64,000 nucleotides of DNA from Clostridia bacterium (GTDB lineage Bacteria > Bacillota > Clostridia > Christensenellales > Aristaeellaceae). The stretch covers positions 1 to 64,000 of the forward strand of contig JAFUFC010000025.1 in assembly GCA_017470095.1 (NCBI GenBank). The letters are read 5' to 3'. A model generated the notes under the pieces. That model made no database searches, was not told where the DNA came from, and saw only the letters and a list, made by a program, of their open reading frames with translations. The first letter of the stretch is position 1; every line of letters begins with the position of its first letter. Shown in pieces: positions 49,318 to 57,892 of the stretch. A program made the position numbers and the translations under genes.

Positions 49318-50847
49318 ATGAACAGCGGAGCCATGCTCAACGCTTACCCGGACAGCCTGGGCGGCACATTGACCGATATTGCCGCCCTGTTGGAAACAAA
49401 AGAAATGCGGGGGGCGTTTCGTTCCTTCTATATCCTGCCCAGCGTGTTCACCACCGACCTGGACCGGGGCTTTTCGGTGATCAGCTATGATCTGGATCAG
49501 CATTTGACCACCCCCGGCGATATGGACCGCTTGCGGGCACTGGGTATGGATTTGAAGCTGGACTTTATCCTGAACCACCTATCCGTGCAATCACCTCAGT
49601 TTCAGGACATGATCGCCAAAGGAGATCAGTCCGAATATCGGGATTTCTTCATTAACTGGAACAAGTTCTGGAACGGCAAAGGCGAAATGACGGAAGGGAG
49701 TTACATTCAGCCAGACGAACAATATATTCAGGATATGTTCTTCCGCAAGCCCGGATTACCCATCCTGATGGTGCAGTTTCCAGACGGCCGGGAGGTGCCC
49801 TACTGGAACACCTTCTACCAGGAGGTGCGCACCGATCCGGAAACGGGCAGACGCAGCTATCTGGGCCAGATGGACGTGAATATCCAATCCGAGCTGGTGT
49901 GGCAGTATTACGGGGAAGTGCTGGATAAGCTGGCAGGCTACGGCGCGTCCATCGTGCGGCTGGACGCCTTCGGCTACGCTTCCAAGATTCCCGGACGGCG
50001 GAATTTTATGAACGAACCGGAAACCTGGGATATTCTCGAGCGCATCCGCCAGATGGCGGAAAAGCGCAATCTCACCTTGCTGCCTGAAATCCACGCCGCT
50101 TACGGCGAGGGAAGCTACAAAACGCTTTCGGACAAGGGCTATATGACTTATGATTTCTTCCTGCCGGGGCTGCTGATCGATGCCATTGAAAACCACGATG
50201 CTGACTTCCTGGCGCGCTGGGCGAAGGAACAAAAGGACGGCGGCATCCGGTGCGTGAACATGCTGGGCTGCCACGACGGTATCCCCCTGCTGGACCTGAA
50301 GGGCCTGGTGCCGGACGAGCGTATCCAGGGACTGATCGACCTGATCGTCAGCCGGGGCGGATTGATCAAAAATCTCCACGGGAAAAAGAACATGTATTAC
50401 CAGGTGAACGCCACCTATTTCAGCGCCCTGGGCTGCGATGAAAAGAAAATGCTGCTGGCCCGGGCCCTGCAATTGTTCATGCCCGGTAAACCGCAAATCT
50501 GGTATCTGGATTTGTTCGCCGGGGAAAACGATCTGGAGGCTGTTCAACGCAGCGGCGAAGCGGGCCACAAGGAAATCAACCGCACCAATCTGACGAAAGA
50601 TGAAATTGCGCAACGCCTGCAGCGGCCCATCGTGCAAAAGCAATTGGAACTGTTGAACATGCGCAACGCCTGCCCGGCCTTTGGATTCGACGCGGAATTG
50701 CAGATTGATCAGCCCAATACCCACACCTTGTGCCTCGCCTGGCGCAATCGGGGGAAACAAGCGGTGCTGACGGCGGATTTGACCACCTACGCCTTTTTTG
50801 TGGAGGCAGACACGGACGGCGGTAAGTTCCGTTTTTCGCAGGAATAA
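49318..50847 (+). CDS. GH13 sucrose-phosphorylase-family enzyme
   Basis: 509 residues, of the sucrose phosphorylase group (GH13 subfamily 18), which split alpha-glucosides with phosphate to give glucose-1-phosphate and an acceptor. Motifs: LKLDFILNHLSVQS near 82 (region I), nucleophile Asp216 in VRLDAFGYA, acid/base Glu257 in LLPEIHAAYG, and CHDGIPLLDLKGL near 321 (third acid). YMTYDFFLPGLLIDA is typical of GtfA-like enzymes. Known members use sucrose, sucrose-6-phosphate, glucosylglycerol or glucosylglycerate; I cannot tell which. No signal peptide. It follows the kinase gene after 13 bases and probably provides the energy-saving step of the island. AAGGAGGAGG precedes the ATG. Confidence 0.9.
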   Translation: MNSGAMLNAYPDSLGGTLTDIAALLETKEMRGAFRSFYILPSVFTTDLDRGFSVISYDLDQHLTTPGDMDRLRALGMDLKLDFILNHLSVQSPQFQDMIAKGDQSEYRDFFINWNKFWNGKGEMTEGSYIQPDEQYIQDMFFRKPGLPILMVQFPDGREVPYWNTFYQEVRTDPETGRRSYLGQMDVNIQSELVWQYYGEVLDKLAGYGASIVRLDAFGYASKIPGRRNFMNEPETWDILERIRQMAEKRNLTLLPEIHAAYGEGSYKTLSDKGYMTYDFFLPGLLIDAIENHDADFLARWAKEQKDGGIRCVNMLGCHDGIPLLDLKGLVPDERIQGLIDLIVSRGGLIKNLHGKKNMYYQVNATYFSALGCDEKKMLLARALQLFMPGKPQIWYLDLFAGENDLEAVQRSGEAGHKEINRTNLTKDEIAQRLQRPIVQKQLELLNMRNACPAFGFDAELQIDQPNTHTLCLAWRNRGKQAVLTADLTTYAFFVEADTDGGKFRFSQE

Positions 50848-50876
50848 CGCTTTCTAAAAAGGAGACAAGCGCGACG

Positions 50877-51644
50877 ATGAAAGCCTTATCCCAGCACATT
50901 TGGCGTTACCACGATGACACCCAAGCCACATCCTATCTGATTGTGGGCAACGACAGGGCTGCGATGATCGACTGCGGCACCGGCCATTTCCCGGTGATGC
51001 CAATGATTCGCGCCGTTACCGATCTGCCGGCGGAATTGTGGCTGACCCACGCCCACCCCGATCACTGCGGCGCAGCGGATGAGTTTTCCGCTGTTTGGCT
51101 TCACCAAAAGGATGCTGCTTTGCTGCATCAAATAGAGACTGCTTTTGCACAGATTGGCGGGCGGCCCATCCCCCGGGACCGGTTGCGCTTGTTTGATGAT
51201 CATGCTGTGATCGATCTGGGCGGAAGGCAATTGCGCGTGTTGCCCGTGCCGGGTCACACGCCGGGATCGGTCATTTTTGTGGATGCCCAGGACAAGGCCA
51301 TTTTTTCCGGCGATGCCGTGGGCAGTGGGGATATTGTGCTGATGTCCATTCCCTTTACGCTGGATCTTGCTTCATACCGTCGGTCGCTGATCGCTCTGAC
51401 GGATATGCTGGATGGCTGCAAGGATTACACCTGGTATCCCGGACATTATCACCAGGCGGGCGTGCCTGGTACGGCGGCTTACAATCCTGTGCAGTTCCAG
51501 ACCGTGCGGGATATGATCCATCTGTGCGGCGGCATCCTGGATGGCACGATCACAGGCGAACCGGTGCGGGAAGCCCTTGCTCCGGGCGGCCGGGCGCTGC
51601 GGGCCCGATGGGGCAAAGCTGGAATGATATATTTTGATGAATGA
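50877..51644 (+). CDS. Metallo-beta-lactamase fold hydrolase
   Basis: 255 residues. The metal motif THAHPDH (57-63, HxHxDH) and a later metal His in PVPGHTPGSVIF near 124, Asp in FSGDAVGS near 142 and His in YPGHYHQAG near 188 mark the MBL superfamily with two metals. Members act as thioesterases, lactonases or phosphoesterases. With the esterases and phosphorylase around it, a lactone or thioester step is possible, but this is inference. AAGGAGACAAGCGCGACG precedes the ATG. It is the last gene of the importer 1 unit; an A/T-rich gap (51645-51829) with the next promoter follows. Confidence 0.9.
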   Translation: MKALSQHIWRYHDDTQATSYLIVGNDRAAMIDCGTGHFPVMPMIRAVTDLPAELWLTHAHPDHCGAADEFSAVWLHQKDAALLHQIETAFAQIGGRPIPRDRLRLFDDHAVIDLGGRQLRVLPVPGHTPGSVIFVDAQDKAIFSGDAVGSGDIVLMSIPFTLDLASYRRSLIALTDMLDGCKDYTWYPGHYHQAGVPGTAAYNPVQFQTVRDMIHLCGGILDGTITGEPVREALAPGGRALRARWGKAGMIYFDE

Positions 51645-51737
51645 TTTGCGATTGACACGAAAAATTTTTAAAAAAGAGAAATATATGGTTATTATATGAA
51701 AATAAGGAAAATATTTTGCCATTTTCCGTATTTTTTT

Positions 51738-51777
51738 ATGTCAACCGATTGACATGCTCGAAAAAATATGGTACAGT
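51738..51777 (+). promoter_or_regulatory. LacI-type operator overlapping the promoter of ABC importer 2
   Basis: A palindrome ATGTCAA-CCGA-TTGACAT (51738-51755, central CG) overlaps the -35 TTGACA (51749-51754); after a 17-base spacer comes -10 TACAGT (51772-51777). The central CG and the size fit LacI-family operators, and a LacI regulator is encoded at 56564. A bound repressor would cover the -35. Confidence 0.75.
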
Positions 51778-51829
51778 GTAATCAACATAGAGGCAGAACA
51801 CTGCCGGAATGACGAAGGAGGAAAAATCT

Positions 51830-53131
51830 ATGTTCAAAAAAATGATGGCGATGCTGATGACGCTGGTCATGCTGTTATCCGCAACGGCAGCCATTGCCGA
51901 AACGGCGGACCACCAGCCGGTGACGATTTCTTACTATTCCACCCAGGCGGGTGTGGATGATGAAACCGTGGCCACGCTGGCCAAATTCATGGAACAGTAT
52001 CCCTGGATCACCGTGAATTACTATCCCTGCGGCGATGATCAGCTGGCTGCCTGGCTGGCATTGTACAACGGCGGCAACGCCCCCACCGTATCCCTGCTGG
52101 ATTGCGGCCAGATTCTCAATTACAGCGACTACATGGTGGACCTGAGCAAGGTGGAAGACACCTCGTTCTGGAGCCATGTACTCTCCGGCACCGAATTCTT
52201 CCAGAAGGAAGGCAGCGATGCCGTATACGGCATCCCCGGCAGCTATCAGGGCTTCAGCCTGATCTACAACAAGACCATTGTGAAGAAAGTATTTGGCGAA
52301 GATTTTGACGTAAACACCGTCAACACCGTGGATAAGCTGGTGAAATTCTTCGATGATATTGAAGCGGCCGGTTATCCCTCCACTGTGGTGTTCAGCGCCG
52401 ACTGGGCTCTGGGCGCTCACTACCTGGGCTGCCAGCTGTTCTCCGAATGGCTGGGCGACAAGGCCACCCAGCGCCAGATTATGGCCGACCTGAAGGACGG
52501 CAAGGGCGGCTTGATCGACAACGAGCATTTCAACAACCTGATGGACGTGTTTGATATTTTGAAGGCCCACAACATCAACAAAGCCGACCCCCTGGCCGAT
52601 ACTCAGGAAGGCGATCTGGAAATGCTGGCCCACGGCAAGGTAGCCACCATGTTCCAGGGCGACTGGAATTGGCTGGCCATCCGCACCTTCGAAAATATCG
52701 ATGAGCTGGGCATCATGCCCCTGCCTCTGACCAACGATGAAACCGACGCCCGCAACGGCAAAATCCTGGGCTCTTGCCCCAAGGGCTATGCTGTGGACAA
52801 ATTCCAGAACACTCCCGAGCAGCAGGCCGCCGGCGTTATCCTGGCCCAGTGGCTGGCCCTGTCTCCTGAAGGCGAAGATTTCATGGTGAGCTTGATTGGC
52901 TCCACTCTGCCCTTTGATAACGTGACCGCCGTGAACGAAAACCCGCTGGCCGTTTCCACCCAGGAATACCTGAGCGCCGGCAAGATCCTGGATTGCAGCA
53001 CCTACCTGTGCGAAGGCCCCACTGATTTCTGGCTGGTGTGCGGCCCCTTCATGCAGGCTTATCTGGCTGGTCAGATGGATCGCGCCACGCTGGCGGATGA
53101 AATTGCAGAATATTTCGCCGATCTGGACTGA
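51830..53131 (+). CDS. Extracellular solute-binding protein of ABC importer 2
   Basis: A 433-residue family 1 binding protein with signal peptide (MFKKMMAMLMTLVMLLSATAAIA). Features: ISYYSTQAGVDDETVATLAKFMEQYPWITV, SDAVYGIPGSYQGFSLIYNK and LAHGKVATMFQGDWNW, typical of sugar-binding proteins. There is no lipobox Cys. AAGGAGGAAAAATCT precedes the ATG at 51830. The promoter at 51738-51777 is operator-controlled. A hairpin separates it from the permease genes, as in importer 1. Confidence 0.93.
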   Translation: MFKKMMAMLMTLVMLLSATAAIAETADHQPVTISYYSTQAGVDDETVATLAKFMEQYPWITVNYYPCGDDQLAAWLALYNGGNAPTVSLLDCGQILNYSDYMVDLSKVEDTSFWSHVLSGTEFFQKEGSDAVYGIPGSYQGFSLIYNKTIVKKVFGEDFDVNTVNTVDKLVKFFDDIEAAGYPSTVVFSADWALGAHYLGCQLFSEWLGDKATQRQIMADLKDGKGGLIDNEHFNNLMDVFDILKAHNINKADPLADTQEGDLEMLAHGKVATMFQGDWNWLAIRTFENIDELGIMPLPLTNDETDARNGKILGSCPKGYAVDKFQNTPEQQAAGVILAQWLALSPEGEDFMVSLIGSTLPFDNVTAVNENPLAVSTQEYLSAGKILDCSTYLCEGPTDFWLVCGPFMQAYLAGQMDRATLADEIAEYFADLD

Positions 53132-53145
53132 CGTAAAAAATCCCC

Positions 53146-53187
53146 GGCCGGCAGGGCAGACGCATCGTTGCCCTGCCGGCCTTCTTT
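53146..53187 (+). terminator. Hairpin between binding-protein and permease genes of importer 2
   Basis: GGCCGGCAGGGCA (53146-53158) pairs with TGCCCTGCCGGCC (53169-53181), followed by TTCTTTC. Comparable to the hairpin at 44359. Confidence 0.72.
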
Positions 53188-53207
53188 CAAAAAGGAGGCC
53201 TTTCCTC

Positions 53208-54089
53208 ATGCTGACCAAACGCGGATGGGACACCTGGAAATTGATCCTGCTCTTTTTCTGCCCCGCGCTGTTCATTTGGCTGACCACCATGCTCATTCCC
53301 TTCCTGTACGGCATTTTCATTTCATTTACGAAGTGGGATGGCATTTCTACCACCTATTCTATGGTGGGGCTGGCCAATTACCATAAGGTGTTCAACACCT
53401 CCAAATTCTGGCTTTCCCTGCGGCGAACAGGCATCTATACCGTGGGCACCGTGGTGCTGAGCAACGTGGTGGCCTTGATCCTGGGCCTGCTGTTGACTAG
53501 CAACCTGAAGGGCCGTAACGCGTTTCGTACGGCCATTTACGTGCCCAACGTGGTGGGCGGGGTGGCCATGGGCTATATTTGGCAGTATATTTTCAATTAC
53601 GGCTTCACGAAAATTGGCCAGCAATTGAACGTTGGCTGGATGTCCACTTCAATGCTGTCTGATCCCTCCAGAGCCATGATCGCGCTGGTGGTGGTTTCCT
53701 CCTGGCAGCTGTCGGCCTACCTGATGATCATCTATGTGGCAGGCTTTACCAACGTGCCTGGTGAACTGGTGGAGGCGGCCCGGGTGGACGGCGCTAACGC
53801 CTGGCGGGTGTTTTGGCATGTGCGTATGCCCATGATCCGCTCCTCCATCACCATCTGCCTGTTTTTGGCCATCGTACGCTCCTTCATGGTGTTTGAAATC
53901 AATTTGTCCCTGACTGATGGCGGCCCCTTCAACAGCACGGAAATGATTGCCCTGCGTATTTATAACACGGCCTACGTCAGCCTGAAATTTGGCAACGCCC
54001 AGGCCCAGGCGGTGGTGCTGTTTGTGATCGTGGCGTTCATTTCGGTAATGCAGGCTTATTTCACCCAGAAGCGGGAGGTGCAGATGTAA
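53208..54089 (+). CDS. ABC importer 2 permease (MalF-type)
   Basis: 293 residues with six helices. The EAA loop is VPGELVEAARVDGANAWRVFWHVRMPMI near 180, as in sugar importers. It begins MLTKRGWDTWKLILLFFCPALFIW. AAAGGAGG is 9 bases before the ATG at 53208, inside the 3' side of the hairpin region. Its stop overlaps the start of the next gene by one base. It forms a heterodimer with the MalG-type subunit. Confidence 0.94.
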   Translation: MLTKRGWDTWKLILLFFCPALFIWLTTMLIPFLYGIFISFTKWDGISTTYSMVGLANYHKVFNTSKFWLSLRRTGIYTVGTVVLSNVVALILGLLLTSNLKGRNAFRTAIYVPNVVGGVAMGYIWQYIFNYGFTKIGQQLNVGWMSTSMLSDPSRAMIALVVVSSWQLSAYLMIIYVAGFTNVPGELVEAARVDGANAWRVFWHVRMPMIRSSITICLFLAIVRSFMVFEINLSLTDGGPFNSTEMIALRIYNTAYVSLKFGNAQAQAVVLFVIVAFISVMQAYFTQKREVQM

Positions 54090-54919
54090 TGGTTGAAAAG
54101 CGCTCGACCAAAGTGTTGCTGTTGGTACTGGCCATTGTGCTGACGATGTTTTACCTTTTCCCGCTGGTACTGATGGCCCTTAATTCCCTCAAAACCACCG
54201 GGCAATTCACCATGAATCCCTTCTCCCTACCTACTCGGCTGGTGGCGGAAAATTATCCCCAGGCATTTACCCAGATGCATTTCCTCACTTCCTTGGGCAA
54301 TACCTTTGTGCTCACCGTCAGCGTGTGCCTGCTGGTGGCGGTGTTTGGCTCCATGGCCGCCTATGTGGTCAGCCGGGTGAAAAACAAATTCGTCTCTTTT
54401 TTCTATTATTTCATGATCGCTTCCATGTGCGCGCCGTTCCAGGCGTTCATGATTCCGCTGGTCAAGCTGTATGCGGCCCGGCTGGGCTTTAACAATAGCC
54501 TGCTCCCGGTGATCTATATTGGCACGGGGCTGAACCTGGCCTTTGCCACCTTCCTGGTGAGGGGCTTCCTGAACGCCATTCCCATGGAAATTGACCAAGC
54601 GGCTATGATCGATGGCTGCGGCAGCATCCGGCTGTTTTTTCACATCATTCTGCCCATGCTGACGCCCATCATGGTGACGCTACTGGTTTTCGTGGCCATG
54701 GGCGTGTGGAATGACTATCTCTTGTCCAGCTTGTTTTTGCAGACCCAGGACAAGCGCACGCTGCCCATGATGATCCGAGTGTTCTGTGCTCAGTATTCCA
54801 ATGATTACGCTCCTATGATGGCGGGCCTGGTCATGTCCATTGCGCCCATGCTGATCTTTTACCTCATTTGTCAGAAGCAGATTTTGGCCGGTGTGGTGCA
54901 GGGCAGTGTGAAGGGCTAA
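54089..54919 (+). CDS. ABC importer 2 permease (MalG-type)
   Basis: 276 residues with six helices; EAA loop IPMEIDQAAMIDGCGSIRLFFHIILPML near 166 and C terminus QKQILAGVVQGSVKG typical of MalG-type subunits. Starts at the last base of the preceding gene's stop, with GGGAGG upstream. The esterase gene follows after 15 bases. No ATPase is encoded nearby. Confidence 0.94.
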   Translation: MVEKRSTKVLLLVLAIVLTMFYLFPLVLMALNSLKTTGQFTMNPFSLPTRLVAENYPQAFTQMHFLTSLGNTFVLTVSVCLLVAVFGSMAAYVVSRVKNKFVSFFYYFMIASMCAPFQAFMIPLVKLYAARLGFNNSLLPVIYIGTGLNLAFATFLVRGFLNAIPMEIDQAAMIDGCGSIRLFFHIILPMLTPIMVTLLVFVAMGVWNDYLLSSLFLQTQDKRTLPMMIRVFCAQYSNDYAPMMAGLVMSIAPMLIFYLICQKQILAGVVQGSVKG

Positions 54920-54934
54920 GGAAAGGAGAAAACC

Positions 54935-55717
54935 ATGGCAAACCTGCATATGAATTTCCGGTCGGACTGCATCTCCCGCAGCGTATATCCGGTGGTGTTC
55001 CTCCCGGATCTGAACCTGTGGCGAGATATCGAGCCGCCCTATCCCACCTTGTATTTCCTGCCGGGCTATTCCGGCGGGGGGCTGGAAACAGCCATGTTCA
55101 GCAATTTTGCTTTGTTTTCCATGCGCTATGGCGTGGCAGTGGTGCTTGTGGACGGGGAAAATTCCTTCTATACCGATGATGAGCAGCGAGGCGCGATGTT
55201 CAGCCAATATGTTGGCGAGGAATTGGTGGAAGTGACCCGTTCCGTGCTGCCGCTTTCTCGCCGGCGGGAGGATACGTTCATTGGCGGCATATCGATGGGC
55301 GGTTACGGTGCGCTGATCAATGGCCTGCGGTTTTCAGAGAGTTTTTCCAAAATTGCCATGCTCTCCCCGGCCCTGGGATTCAAGACGCGAGATGATAATC
55401 CTCGTCCAAACAGCCCCGTGCCCAAGGGCGAATTGATCGCCACGCTGGGCACCTGGAAGGAATACTATCACAGCTATAAAGATTACCAGTATGCCGTTGA
55501 GCGAGCCGCCGTATCTTCACAAACAATGCCGGACATGTTTTTGGCTTGCGGTCGGGCGGATTCCCTGATGACGTCTGCCAGGGCCTTTGCCGCTCAGATG
55601 GATCAGCTGCATGCGCCTCTCACCTGGTATGAGCAGGATGGCGGCCACGATCATACCTTCTGGAAACAGGCGCTGGATCCTATGTTCCGTTTCCTGACCG
55701 GAAAGGAGGACGCATAA
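54935..55717 (+). CDS. Esterase family protein 2
   Basis: 260 residues, EstA/esterase-D-like. Oxyanion region TLYFLPGYSGGGLET, elbow Ser120 in FIGGISMGGYGAL, likely catalytic Asp near ACGRADSLM and His in GGHDHTFW. No signal peptide. It is part of the operon with importer 2 (15 bases after MalG) and is directly followed, without a gap, by a third esterase; the two are clear relatives, from a local duplication. Ribosome site AAAGGAG. Confidence 0.92.
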   Translation: MANLHMNFRSDCISRSVYPVVFLPDLNLWRDIEPPYPTLYFLPGYSGGGLETAMFSNFALFSMRYGVAVVLVDGENSFYTDDEQRGAMFSQYVGEELVEVTRSVLPLSRRREDTFIGGISMGGYGALINGLRFSESFSKIAMLSPALGFKTRDDNPRPNSPVPKGELIATLGTWKEYYHSYKDYQYAVERAAVSSQTMPDMFLACGRADSLMTSARAFAAQMDQLHAPLTWYEQDGGHDHTFWKQALDPMFRFLTGKEDA

Positions 55718-56512
55718 ATGTATTTGAAAGCCACAGCCAAATCCAAAGCACTGATGCGTGCGGTGGATTTTCATGTGATTCTTCCTTACCATGATGGATA
55801 TCCGGATGCCAACCGGCCTTACCCAACTCTGTACTTCCTGCCTGGCTTTTCCGGCAATGCGGAAGAAATCGTCTTCGCTCTGCCTCTGCGGCAGATGGCA
55901 GCCAAATATGGCCTTGCTATTGTGGTGCCGGATGGGGAAAATGCGTTTTACACCGATCATCCGGAGCGGGCCGCTTGCCATGGGGTATACGTTGGGGAGG
56001 AGCTGCCGCGGATTACCCGGCGCTTGTTCCCTTGCTTATCCAGCCGGCGGGAAGATACGTTTATTGGCGGTATATCCATGGGGGGCTACGGCGCGGCGGT
56101 CTTGGGCTTGCATTATCCTCACCATTTTTCCAAAATCGCGCTGTTTTCTCCTGCCATCGAAGCAGACCGGCTGTTAAACGGCATAGATGACAGCGTGCCT
56201 GGAGCGGTGCCCTCATCGCTCTTTGATTCGCTGCTGGGCGGCGCAGAGACCTACGATCATAGCCCCCGGCTCAATCCATTGGTGGCAGTTGATGAAGCTT
56301 TGCAATCCGGCGGAAGCGTACAGCCTCTGTGGATGTGCTGCGGAGAAAACGATATGCTGGTGCGGGATGCCTGCGCTGATTTTTCGCAATTTTTAACCAG
56401 CCGCGCAATTGATCACATCTTTATCCGCGGGCGTGGAGAGCATGATTTGATATACTGGGATGCGCACCTGGAAGAAGCGTTTCAATTCCTGATGGGAACC
56501 CCCCGCTTCTGA
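55718..56512 (+). CDS. Esterase family protein 3
   Basis: 264 residues. Similar layout: TLYFLPGFSGNAEEIVF, elbow Ser120 in FIGGISMGGYGAAVLG, ACG-type Cys segment MCCGENDMLV, His in RGEHDLIYW. Begins at the base after the stop of esterase 2, with AAAGGAGG inside the previous gene. It ends the operon at a bidirectional terminator. Having three cytosolic esterases in one locus suggests that the imported compounds carry acyl groups at several positions (inference). Confidence 0.92.
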   Translation: MYLKATAKSKALMRAVDFHVILPYHDGYPDANRPYPTLYFLPGFSGNAEEIVFALPLRQMAAKYGLAIVVPDGENAFYTDHPERAACHGVYVGEELPRITRRLFPCLSSRREDTFIGGISMGGYGAAVLGLHYPHHFSKIALFSPAIEADRLLNGIDDSVPGAVPSSLFDSLLGGAETYDHSPRLNPLVAVDEALQSGGSVQPLWMCCGENDMLVRDACADFSQFLTSRAIDHIFIRGRGEHDLIYWDAHLEEAFQFLMGTPRF

Positions 56513-56518
56513 CCACAC

Positions 56519-56550
56519 AAAAAGGAACCGGATTTGACCGGTTCCTTTTT
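56519..56550. terminator. Bidirectional terminator
   Basis: GGAACCGG (56524-56531) pairs with CCGGTTCC (56538-56545), with A-run before and T-run after, so it serves both esterase 3 and the convergent LacI gene. Confidence 0.88.
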
Positions 56551-56563
56551 TATGTATAGGTCG

Positions 56564-57544
56564 TCAGGTTGTTTCTCTTTCCACCAGTCGGACGGGAAAC
56601 AACGCTGTGGTGGGCACCGCGTCTCCGTTGGCGCGGCGGATGATGCATTCCACCGCGTGGCGGGCCAATTCCTCAATGGGCTGGTGAATGGTCGTTAGGG
56701 GCATAGCGCAAAGGGCGGCGAAGGATGTGTCATCATAGCCCACAACCTTCAATTTTTTGGGGATACTGATATGGTGCCTGCGGCAGTATTGCACCACGCC
56801 GGCGGCCATAATATCATTGGATGTGAACACTCCGTCCACGTTAGGATATTCCTGGAAGATCCGGGATACCGACGCATCATAGTTCATCGCGACAAATTCG
56901 TCCCATGTTGCCTCGATCAGTGCCGGCTGTGTCAGCCCATGTTCCGCACAGGCGGCGGCCAGACCATCAAAACGCCGCTTGGAAATGTTGTTCTTGGCTG
57001 CGTTGCCGCTCAAATAAAGCAGGTGGCGGCAGCCCTTTCCAATCATGTGCTCCCCGGCCAGATGGCCGCCCTGGAAATCATCGGTCATTGCACAGGGAAT
57101 TTGCTGGTTATCGGGCCGTTCAAATACCACCATCGGCGCTTTGCTTCGGCTAATCGCCTCAAAGTTCTGGCCGTAATTGGCCATGATCACGCCCATGACC
57201 TTATTGCCTATCAGCATCTGATAATATTCCTGCTCCTTTTGCGCATCCTGGTTGGATACGCATAGCAGCAGTTTGCAGCCGTGAGATTCCGACGCCGCTT
57301 CGATGTGATGGATCAGTTCGGCGAAGAAATAGTTTTGGGCGGACGGTACGATCAAGCCGATAAAGCTGCTGTTTTTCCGGGCCAGGGATCGAGCCATCTC
57401 GTTGGGATAATATCCCAATTCCTGCATAGCCGCCTGGATGCGGGCCTGGGTTTCCGGGCTCACTCGAACACGGCTGTTCAGCATTCGGGAAACGGTTGTA
57501 ACGGTTACGCCTGCGCGCTGCGCAACATCCTTGAGGGTTGCCAC
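56564..57544 (-). CDS. LacI-family transcriptional regulator
   Basis: 326 residues. The N-terminal helix-turn-helix ATLKDVAQRAGVTVTTVSRMLN and hinge helix (PNEMARSLARK) are of LacI type, followed by a periplasmic-binding-protein-like ligand domain (IGLIVPSAQNYFFAELIHHIE, ...VVGYDDTSFAALCAMPLTTIHQPIEEL). I chose the GTG at 57544, with AGGTGGG 8 bases upstream; the longer start at 57580 would add 12 residues before the HTH. It is a good candidate for the repressor that binds ATGTCAA-CCGA-TTGACAT at 51738. Confidence 0.94.
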   Translation of the reverse strand: MATLKDVAQRAGVTVTTVSRMLNSRVRVSPETQARIQAAMQELGYYPNEMARSLARKNSSFIGLIVPSAQNYFFAELIHHIEAASESHGCKLLLCVSNQDAQKEQEYYQMLIGNKVMGVIMANYGQNFEAISRSKAPMVVFERPDNQQIPCAMTDDFQGGHLAGEHMIGKGCRHLLYLSGNAAKNNISKRRFDGLAAACAEHGLTQPALIEATWDEFVAMNYDASVSRIFQEYPNVDGVFTSNDIMAAGVVQYCRRHHISIPKKLKVVGYDDTSFAALCAMPLTTIHQPIEELARHAVECIIRRANGDAVPTTALFPVRLVERETT

Positions 57545-57630
57545 TGCATCATCCCACCTGTTGTAAAGAATCCGTTTCATTACTATACCATGAAATTAAA
57601 AATGATTCAATTCTTTTTGTGAGATGACGG

Positions 57631-57803
57631 CCGATGTCTGTTTCTACGTTCGGAAAGATGCGCTTTGGGTGTTGGGGCTTGCATTTCTGCGTTGCTTTTC
57701 CTCGATTGATCCTTCGGTCCCCGTAAACCATTGTCAAAGCGTCTTGAGAGGCAAGTGCATCCGCTCGAAACTGCTCATTCCTCATTTTAGAAACAGGCTC
57801 TAA
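57631..57803 (+). mobile_element. MITE-like repeat, copy 2 (173 bp)
   Basis: Same length and orientation as the copy at 39158. Shared parts: CTGTTTCTA near the left end, TTCGGAAA.ATGC, CATTTCTGCGTTGCTTTTCC, TCCTTCGGTCCC, and CATTCCTCATTTTAGAAACA at the right end. The left terminal bases have diverged (CCGATGTCTG). It lies upstream of the LacI gene. The 57804-57892 stretch after it shows nothing that I can support. Confidence 0.75.
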
Positions 57804-57892
57804 TTTCCACGCCATTACATATGAGCGGCTCTTCCAAAGGATTGCGCCTGGGCGGCCAAAGTCTACAATGAAAGTATGCTGGTTTACGCCGC

